A DNA stretch of 8,002 nt from Gorillibacterium sp. (GTDB taxonomy: Bacteria > Bacillota > Bacilli > Paenibacillales > NBRC-103111). Shown here piece by piece: positions 1 to 7,600 of this stretch. The first letter of the stretch is position 1. Each line of letters opens with the position of its first letter. The stretch is taken from assembly GCA_023511325.1 (NCBI GenBank), contig JAIMBU010000089.1:1-8002 (forward strand), given 5' to 3'. The position numbers were made by a program, and so were the translations under genes. The notes beneath the pieces were generated by a model that saw only the letters and a program-made list of their open reading frames with translations, was not told where the DNA came from and did not search any database.

Positions 1-1442
1 CGGTCGAGCTTGCCGTTGCTTGTAACCGGCAGCCGGTCCAGCGTCATCATATGGGACGGAATCATGTATTCCGGCAATTCTTGTCTCAACTGCCGCTTCA
101 TATCTATGGAGTTAACCATGACAGGTCCGCTGTTCACAATATAGGCGCATAATAAAGCCTCTCCCGCTGGATCCAGCCTTGTTACAACGGCTGCATCACT
201 TATCCCTGCTTGCTTTCTGAGCACACTTTCGATTTCCCCCGGTTCAATGCGGTGGCCTCTGATCTTAACCTGTCCGTCCATTCTGCCCAGATATTCTATA
301 TTTCCATCCGGCAGCCATCTTGCCAGATCGCCTGTCTTATACATCACCTGCCCTGCATTAAACGGATCAGGTGCAAATTTTTCAAGAGTCAAGGCTTCAC
401 GGTTCAAGTAACCCTTTGCTACTCCGTCGCCCCCTAAACATAATTCACCAGTCATCCCAATGCCGCACAATGTGGTTCCGTTCATAATGTAGGCTGTACT
501 ATTGCTGATTGGCCGCCCAATGGGAATCTGCTTGTATGGTTTATCAATAGTAAAGCATAAAGAGAAGGTCGTATTCTCCGTTGGTCCGTAACCGTTAATC
601 AACTGAAGATGGTGATTGTTGCCGAGCAATTTGTCCACATGCTTTTCGGAGAGCTTCTCGCCGCCGATCAGCAGCGTCTTTAAGCCATCAAAGCAATGAG
701 GATTCATATCTATCAGATTGTTGAACAATTGAGCGGTCATCCACATCATATTCAAATCATACTTTTCAATCACGCCAATTAACCGCTCTGGTTCTGTGAG
801 GACATCGGTTTCTACCAGACAAAGCGCGCCTCCATTCAATAAAGCACCCCAGATTTCAAACGTAGCTGCGTCAAAAGAGAGCGAACCGGTCTGTAATATT
901 CTTGCTCCTTTCAAATCAACGTAGTTTGTGTTTTTGACCAATCTGGTTACGTTCCGGTGCCGAACAGCAACCCCTTTAGCCTGTCCGGTGGATCCGGATG
1001 TGTAAATGACATACGCGATATCATCTGAGGTGATGCTGCTGCCGCCAACCCCGGGCTCATATTTGCCATAAAAGTCAATCACATGGCATTTGCCCTGTAT
1101 CTGTTCCAGTCTCGACAAGTTTCCTGTCCCGCACAATAACAGCTCCAGACCGCAATCTTCCAACATGAAGCGGAGCCTGCTATCGGGATAATTCTCATCC
1201 AGAGGAACATATCCGCATCCGCATTTCAAAATCGCAAGAATGCCTGCAATCATTTGCACGCTTTTTTCCGTGACAATCCCTACTAAACGTCCTTCCTGTA
1301 GACCTTTCCTCTTCATCTCACCCATAATTTCATCGGAACGTCTGTCTAATTCTGCATAAGTTAACCGCTCCATGGGGGACAGGACAGCCTCTGCATGCGG
1401 ATTCTGAACTGCCTGTTGCCGGAACAACTGCTGTATTGTTAA
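1..1442 (-). other. Adenylation domain, code DAFWLGGTFK (valine-like)
   Basis: Counting against GrsA positions 235, 236, 239, 278, 299, 301, 322, 330, 331 and 517, the pocket residues are D663, A664, F667, W706, L730, G732, G756, T764, F765 and K950. This differs from the classical valine code DAFWIGGTFK only by Leu for Ile at position 299. The alignment needs a three-residue insertion relative to GrsA between positions 278 and 299. The catalytic A10 lysine is the last motif before the window edge. Valine is the best prediction; isoleucine or a mixed Val/Ile specificity is possible. The A3 loop reads TGQAKG where most family members have TGxPKG. Confidence 0.8.
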
Positions 1443-2858
1443 TTCATGCGGATATTCAGATTGGGTATCATTAAAATGATGTACAATAAGCTGTTGTTCT
1501 TCTGGCGTAATAATCTCAATCTCTTGTATCGGCAAAGACGGATTACAAACCATTCCTGTTATAAGCTGCTGCATATGTTGCAGTAGACGCCCAATTTCCT
1601 GCTCATGGTAAAGACTTGGATCATACATCATTTTCATGGTGAAGATGTTCGTATGGTCTATCATCAGATTCATTGCATAATTGGTTTGTTCACGGACAGC
1701 TTCGGGTTCGATGGTCAGTAGGCTTTCTAGATCATCCGCTGCAGGGTTGACATAAAAGTTCTCAAACACCATCAGTGTCTTAAGCGAATCTCCGCCAATT
1801 CCGCTGACCCGCTGTATCTCTGCCAAAGGAGAATAATCATACTTTCCTGACTCTACAGCCTGTTCATATAAACGGGGGATTATACTTTCAAAACTGTCAT
1901 TCTCCTCTATCTTTACGCGTACAGGAATCGTATTGATGAACAGGCCGATAATCCTGTCAATATCCTTAAGCTTGGCATTGCGGCCCGAAACCACTTTTCC
2001 AAATACGACATCCTGAACATTATTGTATCTTTGCAGAACAATTCCCCAGCACAGCTCAAACAATGTGTTCGTTGTCACATGATGCTGTCTGCACAACCTC
2101 ACAATGCTTTCACTTAACGTTTCTGATAACTCTAAGTGGAGCTGGTTTACTGATGTTTCTGTTACGACGGCAGTTCCACTTGGAGCAATCTCTGCCACAG
2201 AGGAATAATCTGTGAGCAGATTTCTCCAATAGTCCAAACATTCCTCATGATTCTGTTCCTTAAGCCAATGAATATATTCTTCAAAGCTGGACGAGCTGAT
2301 CGTTTCCTTTCGGATGGCTTCTCTGAGGGTATCCTGCCCCATGCCTTGACTTAGGGCCAGATAATATTTCATGAAATCAGAGCAAAGGATGGATAAGCAC
2401 CACCCGTCCATAATAATATGATGAAAGCTCCAGATCATTTTGTGCTCGCCGCAGCCGATCCGAAGGATGGTCATCCGCAATAGAGAATCCTTCTCTAGGT
2501 CGAACCCGCGTTCGACATCATCCCGCTTAATATGCCTGATTTCTTCTTGTTGTTCTTCGTCTGAATAACCGCTGATGTCGATCAGCTTCATTTCAATTCT
2601 TCTGTTTTTCAATAGCACCTGCTGAGGCTTTTTGACCTTCCTGTATACAATCGCCGTGCGAAGTATCGGATGCCGTTCGCCTAACAATTCCAGGGCCTGG
2701 CTCAGATATGTTTCGTGAAGAAGGCTTTTTACGGAAATCACTTCCTGGACGACATAGCTTGTCGAGTGCTCATCCAGCATTTTGTGGAATAGCATGCCTT
2801 CCTGCATGGGAGTTAGGGGGTAGATTCTTTCAACCGTTCTCCCTTTATTTTGGGCCAT
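1..2858 (-). CDS. Non-ribosomal peptide synthetase, 5' part (COM acceptor - C(DCL) - A, predicted valine)
   Basis: This is the N-terminal part of a modular peptide synthetase. 952 complete codons are visible and the frame is still open at the left edge, so the 3' end is missing. The ATG at 2858 follows an AAAGGAG ribosome site by 9 bases and opens with MAQNKGRTVERIYPLTPMQEG, the usual start of an elongation protein that accepts a peptide from another synthetase. Residues about 10-445 are a condensation domain with the active-site motif HHIIMDGW at 146-153 and the C5-type segment IGLFINTIPVRV near 304-315. Residues about 473-950 are an adenylation domain: YTSGSTGQAKG at 619-629, FDAATFEIW at 662-670, YGPTENTT at 757-764, KTGDLARW at 841-848, QVKIRGHRIEPGEIES at 863-878 and NGK at 948-950. 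The enzyme should activate an amino acid as its adenylate and join it to the incoming peptide in the cytoplasm. The carrier protein must lie beyond the left edge. Family assignment is certain; substrate is inferred. Confidence 0.97.
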   Translation of the reverse strand, partial: MAQNKGRTVERIYPLTPMQEGMLFHKMLDEHSTSYVVQEVISVKSLLHETYLSQALELLGERHPILRTAIVYRKVKKPQQVLLKNRRIEMKLIDISGYSDEEQQEEIRHIKRDDVERGFDLEKDSLLRMTILRIGCGEHKMIWSFHHIIMDGWCLSILCSDFMKYYLALSQGMGQDTLREAIRKETISSSSFEEYIHWLKEQNHEECLDYWRNLLTDYSSVAEIAPSGTAVVTETSVNQLHLELSETLSESIVRLCRQHHVTTNTLFELCWGIVLQRYNNVQDVVFGKVVSGRNAKLKDIDRIIGLFINTIPVRVKIEENDSFESIIPRLYEQAVESGKYDYSPLAEIQRVSGIGGDSLKTLMVFENFYVNPAADDLESLLTIEPEAVREQTNYAMNLMIDHTNIFTMKMMYDPSLYHEQEIGRLLQHMQQLITGMVCNPSLPIQEIEIITPEEQQLIVHHFNDTQSEYPHELTIQQLFRQQAVQNPHAEAVLSPMERLTYAELDRRSDEIMGEMKRKGLQEGRLVGIVTEKSVQMIAGILAILKCGCGYVPLDENYPDSRLRFMLEDCGLELLLCGTGNLSRLEQIQGKCHVIDFYGKYEPGVGGSSITSDDIAYVIYTSGSTGQAKGVAVRHRNVTRLVKNTNYVDLKGARILQTGSLSFDAATFEIWGALLNGGALCLVETDVLTEPERLIGVIEKYDLNMMWMTAQLFNNLIDMNPHCFDGLKTLLIGGEKLSEKHVDKLLGNNHHLQLINGYGPTENTTFSLCFTIDKPYKQIPIGRPISNSTAYIMNGTTLCGIGMTGELCLGGDGVAKGYLNREALTLEKFAPDPFNAGQVMYKTGDLARWLPDGNIEYLGRMDGQVKIRGHRIEPGEIESVLRKQAGISDAAVVTRLDPAGEALLCAYIVNSGPVMVNSIDMKRQLRQELPEYMIPSHMMTLDRLPVTSNGKLD
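1524..2831 (-). other. Condensation domain, probably DCL type
   Basis: This domain (residues about 10-445) forms the peptide bond between the upstream peptidyl carrier and the aminoacyl carrier of this module. The second histidine of HHIIMDGW (H147) is the usual catalytic residue. The phrase FHHIIMDGWC closely matches condensation domains that accept a D-configured donor, such as the one opening TycB. The first motif, YPLTPMQEGMLFH, is also of the form found after epimerisation modules. This agrees with the epimerisation domain that ends the upstream synthetase. Subtype is judged by eye from motifs; a subtype HMM or phylogeny would be decisive. Confidence 0.8.
2799..2858 (-). other. COM acceptor-like docking segment at the N-terminus
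   Basis: The first 20 or so residues, with VERIYPLTPMQEGM, resemble the short N-terminal segments of TycB/TycC-type synthetases that bind the C-terminal COM helix of the preceding enzyme. The segment runs straight into the condensation domain with no adenylation domain before it, so this protein cannot start a peptide alone. It must receive one from a partner, plausibly the synthetase encoded upstream, which ends with an epimerisation domain and a matching COM donor-like tail. The pairing is inferred from family knowledge and gene order. Confidence 0.7.
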
Positions 2859-2867
2859 ACCTGTTCG

Positions 2868-2876
2868 CTCCTTTAG
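2868..2876 (-). promoter_or_regulatory. Ribosome binding site of the downstream NRPS gene
   Basis: The minus strand reads CTAAAGGAG, a strong Shine-Dalgarno match, ending 9 bases before the ATG at 2858. It lies in the 26-base gap after the stop codon of the exporter gene, and it fixes the start of the downstream synthetase. The gap is too short for a convincing promoter or terminator, which supports co-transcription. Confidence 0.85.
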
Positions 2877-2884
2877 GATTGAAA

Positions 2885-4627
2885 TTAAACCGTCAGCTCT
2901 TCCTTCTGCCGGGCGTTGTTGGTCACGTGATACAATGAATAGAAGAACCCTTTTTTCTCCAGCAATTCAAGAAATGAACCTTTCTCAGCAACGCTACCGT
3001 TTTTCATCATAATAATCTCATCGTACATCTGTAGCGCTTCACCGTTTAATTTATGTGTAACAATGATCCGGGTATTGTCCTTAATGTTCAGGATGGATTG
3101 CTCAATCGCCTGGGCCGTTTCGTTATCCAGTGACGAAGTCGCTTCATCCAGCAGCAGCACAGGCGTTCCCTTGATCAAGGCTCTGGCGATCGATACTCTT
3201 TGTTTTTCTCCTCCCGAAAGCTGCGCCCCATTTTCACCGCAGTTGAAATCCGGTCCTTTCTTTTCAATAAAACCATCAAGTCCGGACATCGTTATTGCAT
3301 TCTTCAGCGCTTCTCTCGGGTAGCTCTTATACAGAAAGATGTTATTTTCAATCGGCGCATCAAACATGAACACCTCTTGCTGGATTACGGACAACATTAT
3401 GTAGAGGCTTGTTGGATCTATATCCCTCAGCTCTACATCATCAATGTAAATATTCCCTTTGTATGAATCGTAATAGCCCATCAAAAGATTGAGCAGTGTG
3501 GATTTCCCACTTCCGCTTAGACCTACTATGGCGTAGGACTTATTCTTTTCCAGCTTCAGATGAATGCCGGTTAACACATCCTTGTCTCCGTCAAATGAAA
3601 AAGAAACATTGTCAAATACAATACTGTGATCAAATTGCTCCTTAGGAATACCTGCTTCCTTCTGTCCGTTGCTTAAGAGCAGATCATCAATCTTCCGGAT
3701 TAGCACAGTTCCGGCCTTCCGCTTGTTCAAGCTTTCAGCCAAGATAACGATAGGTCCCAATAAATAATTCAAAAGCTGGATATAAGCCAGAACATCCCCC
3801 GGAGTGGTCTTTCCGTTAATCGCAAGCCAGGTGCCATATGTGAACGTGCCCACTACCACAATGAAACCCGACACTTCTGTGAGGCTTTTGACCATCTCCG
3901 TCAAATTTTTGAATTTCCGCTTATCGACTTCCAGACTGGTGTTTACACTGGATACCGCCGAAGATACTTCCTTTTCAACACCAAAGCTTTTAATGACCGT
4001 GAATCCATTGAAGATATCTTTAATCGTGGTTGTAAACGCCGCATTCTTCTCCGATACGCGTTCTTGATGGAAAGATACCTTGCCGTTAAAAGCAACCGAT
4101 GTAATAACCGGCAGCAAACTAAGCAGTATGGCAACAACGGCAACCTGGACATTAAGATAGAACATGGCCCCCAGCGCGAAAATAAACAGCGTCGCTTGAG
4201 TGATGATGACAATATTCCCCTCGACATAATCTGTTTCCACCGTCTTCACATCATTGTTGATTACCGAGATATAGCTTCCGGAATTTTGACTGCGGAAATC
4301 CGATAAATCCTTTTTAATTATCCGGTCGGTAATCGCATTCTTGTAATTCACCATGGCTTCTTTTACATATTTATTTTTCAACCAATACTGCATCACACTT
4401 ACAACCAAGTACAAAGACAAGAAAGAGATGATAACGAAGAGCAGATTAAACAAGTCCGCCACCTCTCCGTCTATACTGATATTGATGAGCAGTTTTAATA
4501 TAAATGCTAAAGCTATGTTTAAACCCGCAATAATAACAGAAAAGATAATGGCACCGATAAGCAGAGACTTGTTCTGAAACAAAATGCCTTTCAAGGTCTC
4601 ACCGCTTTGACGTTTAATCGTTCTCAT
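2885..4627 (-). CDS. Type I ABC exporter, fused membrane and ATPase domains (peptide export or self-protection)
   Basis: This is a complete half-transporter with six predicted membrane helices followed by a nucleotide-binding domain, expected to work as a dimer in the cytoplasmic membrane. In the 583-residue numbering that starts at the TTG at 4636, hydrophobic segments lie near 24-50, 60-85, 141-162, 163-183, 253-275 and 279-300. The ATPase has Walker A GLSGSGKST (372-380), Q-loop Q420, signature LSGGEKQR (473-480), Walker B LLLDE (494-498), D-loop SSLD (501-504) and H-loop H528, so all catalytic elements are intact. I place the start at the ATG at 4627 (580 residues), because the TTG at 4636 has no ribosome site in front of it. 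The AAGGAG directly abuts the ATG, which is unusual. The gene overlaps the end of the upstream synthetase gene and precedes the next one by 26 bases. Exporters within lipopeptide clusters, such as polymyxin PmxC/PmxD, suggest it exports the product; the actual substrate is inferred. Confidence 0.95.
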   Translation of the reverse strand: MRTIKRQSGETLKGILFQNKSLLIGAIIFSVIIAGLNIALAFILKLLINISIDGEVADLFNLLFVIISFLSLYLVVSVMQYWLKNKYVKEAMVNYKNAITDRIIKKDLSDFRSQNSGSYISVINNDVKTVETDYVEGNIVIITQATLFIFALGAMFYLNVQVAVVAILLSLLPVITSVAFNGKVSFHQERVSEKNAAFTTTIKDIFNGFTVIKSFGVEKEVSSAVSSVNTSLEVDKRKFKNLTEMVKSLTEVSGFIVVVGTFTYGTWLAINGKTTPGDVLAYIQLLNYLLGPIVILAESLNKRKAGTVLIRKIDDLLLSNGQKEAGIPKEQFDHSIVFDNVSFSFDGDKDVLTGIHLKLEKNKSYAIVGLSGSGKSTLLNLLMGYYDSYKGNIYIDDVELRDIDPTSLYIMLSVIQQEVFMFDAPIENNIFLYKSYPREALKNAITMSGLDGFIEKKGPDFNCGENGAQLSGGEKQRVSIARALIKGTPVLLLDEATSSLDNETAQAIEQSILNIKDNTRIIVTHKLNGEALQMYDEIIMMKNGSVAEKGSFLELLEKKGFFYSLYHVTNNARQKEELTV

Positions 4628-7600
4628 CTCCTTCAAACAAATTCAACACACCGTCCAGTTCGCTGTCGCTCCAATCGATCTCATCGCCATAATCCGAAAG
4701 GGTATATTCTGTTCTTGTATGGCTGCTGCAATGTTCAACGATTGTGCGCAGCGAAGTGGCGAATACCTCAGTAAACCGGGTATATAAATCCATCTTTGAA
4801 TGATTAAAGCCGATCGTAAATACCATCTGGCCCTCTTGCACGACGCAATCCACCGTTACAGGTTTTTGAATTCGGTTATCATCGGAGCTCATGTTGCCGC
4901 ATCCTAGCTTGGAGAATGAAAACTCCCCGCCGTCAACATCGCTGCTGAAGTCTCCCAGATAATTAAAGCTGAGTTCAAGCTGGAGTGGTGGCAGCTGTGT
5001 TCTGATTTCCCGGTCGGACAAGTACTTTAAGATGCCGTATCCAAGGCCATAGTTCGGAACTTTGCGGAGCGTTTCTTTTGTATGTTTAATCGTTGCTCCT
5101 GGGTCGTCTGTATGGCATTCCAACACAACAGGGTACGTGTTCGTGAACCAGCCCACCGTCCGGTCAATACGGATCTGTGGTTCAACCGGATGTCTCCCGT
5201 GGCTTTCCAATTCGACGCCTACGCTTCCCACTCCATAGCATTCATGAACCGTTATGCTTAGAGCCGCTAATAACAGGTCATTAATTTCCGTGTTATATGC
5301 TGTTCCGGACTCATGCAGCAGCCTTCCGGTTTCTTCTCTAGAAAGCCTGAATTCATGGTTATCCGTCACAGCTACCCCGCTTAATTTCATGACATCCTTG
5401 AAGCGGGCGGTCTCCGAGAGCGGAATTGAGGTTTCTATTTTTTGGCAGACCTCTTTCCAATACCAGAGCTCTCGTTTCAAGAGATAACTTCCACTGAATT
5501 CGATCAGCCTTTCAGCCCAAGCTTGATAAGAAGCTGTCTTAAGGGGCAGACTTATCTTTTGGTGATCCCGGGCTTGCGAATACGCTGTGCTGAAATCTTC
5601 AAGCAGAATACGCCAGGATACCCCGTCCACAACCAAATGATGAACACACAGAAACAGATGCATTCCATCATACGCATGAAATAAGGCAGCCTTCAGGAGC
5701 GGTCCTTTTTTGAGATCCATACTTGCTTGCACAGCATTGCAATGATTGTCCACTGCTTGAGCCAATGCTCCGGCATTGTCCAGATCGCTGTATTGAAAGA
5801 CCGTTAATTCGTACAAATATCCTTCATTTACCCCGCGGATTCTTTGCATGCCGTGCTCATCAAATTGGCTACGAAGCACATCATGATGCTCGGCCAATTG
5901 TCCCAGTGCTGCGCGGACAAGGTCTTCCTTAAATCCCCCGGCCGAATGGATCATGACCGCTTGGTTGAAATGCTCAGGACGCGACAGCTTCCATTCATAA
6001 AATTGATGTTGTATAGGCGTCCGCTTAACCACTCCCGCTACCGGCTGCTGGTAGATTTCTAAACTGCCAGCTTGAATTTTTTCTACTTTGGGGCTGATAT
6101 CACGGATTGCTCTTTGCTGTATTAATGTTTTTACATCCAGCTCATAGCCGTGCTCCCTTAATTTGGAGATGATGCGGATAGCCTTAATAGAGTCTCCTCC
6201 CATTTCGAAGAAGCTGTCGTCTATCCCCACTCTCTCCAGCCCGAGAACTTCGCTGAAGATGTCAGCCAATATCTCTTCCAATTCATTTCTCGGCACTGCA
6301 TAAGCTTGCGTTGCGGTTTGTTCCGGTTCCGGAAGGGCACGGCGGTCCAGTTTGCCATTTACCGTTGCGGGCAATTGCTCAAGCTGCACGAAATAGGCAG
6401 GAATCATATAAGCCGGCAGCTCTTGCCGGACCCGATCCTTTAATTCTGTCAGGTTAACGGGCCGCTCCTGCTCTTCGCCGACGACATATGCACATAAATA
6501 CCGGTCTTCTCCCTGTTCCCTGACAATTACTGCGGCATCTTTGATTCCTTCCTGCTTCCGGACAACACTTTCAATTTCACCCAGCTCAATCCGGTAACCT
6601 CTGATCTTCACCTGCTCGTCCATTCTGCCCAAGAACTCAATATTGCCGTCCGGTAGCCATCTGGCCAGATCACCTGTCCGGTAGATGCGTTCACCCTGAA
6701 CAAATGGATTTTCGATAAATTTCGCTTGGGTCAGCTCCTCCCGGTTCAAATAACCTTTGGCAACACCATCTCCGCCTACACACAGCTCACCTGGAATTCC
6801 AATGCCACTCAGAATGCTGCCGTTCAGTATATAGGCTGTGCTGTTGCTGATCGGCTTGCCGATCGGTATGTTGTCCTGCTGACGTTCAACCTTGAATGTC
6901 AGGGAGAAGGTGGTGTTTTCTGTAGGCCCGTAGCAGTGAATAAGCGTAAGACTCTGCTGTTGCTGAATCAGCCTGTTCACATGTCTCTTGGAGATGATTT
7001 CACCGCCAGTAAGGATGGTTTGAATCCCCTTCACCCATTTGAGATCCAGATCAACCAAGTTATTAAACAGCTGCGAGGTCATCCACATGGTATTGATGCG
7101 GTTCTTTTCAACTATATCCGCCAGCTTGCCGGGATCTGCAAGAATACCACTGTCTAAGATACAGAGCACTCCCCCATTTAAAAGAGAGCCCCAAATTTCA
7201 AAGGTAGCCGCGTCAAACGACAAGGCGCCAGTCTGTAATATTCTCATTCCACTAAAATCGGTATAATCCGCATTTTGAACGAGTCTGATCACATTTTGAT
7301 GGGAGACGACAACGCCTTTAGGCACCCCTGTTGAACCTGAGGTATAAACCACATAGGCAGTATCTGAAGGGGAAGCAGCATGGTGGGCTATGCTGAATCG
7401 TTCAAAGCGCTCCCGGATGTCTATGATGTGAATCCCATCGCGCACCCAAGTCTCCAGCCCGATGCTTTTCGAACCGCACAGGATTGTATCTATCCGGCAA
7501 TCTTCAAGCATAAAGCGGAGTCTGCTCTCGGGATAATCGCCATCCAAGGGAACATATCCGCAGCCGCATTTCAAAATCGCCAGAATGCCGGCAATCATCT

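Noticed and set aside
2859..2884. A promoter or terminator between the exporter and the downstream NRPS gene
   Set aside because: Only 26 bases separate the genes and they hold a ribosome site; there is no room for promoter boxes and no stem-loop with a T run.
2708..2938. A plus-strand reading frame of 76 codons spanning the exporter/NRPS junction
   Set aside because: It is antisense to the start of a clear NRPS gene, has no convincing ribosome site and no recognisable protein features. The other plus-strand frames are likewise shadows of the minus-strand genes.
3943..4227. A 94-codon minus-strand frame inside the exporter gene
   Set aside because: It overlaps the membrane domain of the exporter in another frame, is rich in Arg and Leu without family features, and looks like a frame shadow.
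4634..4636. TTG at 4636 as the start of the exporter gene
   Set aside because: No Shine-Dalgarno precedes it, and the good ribosome site lies downstream of it. The ATG at 4627 is a better choice, although its spacing is unusual.
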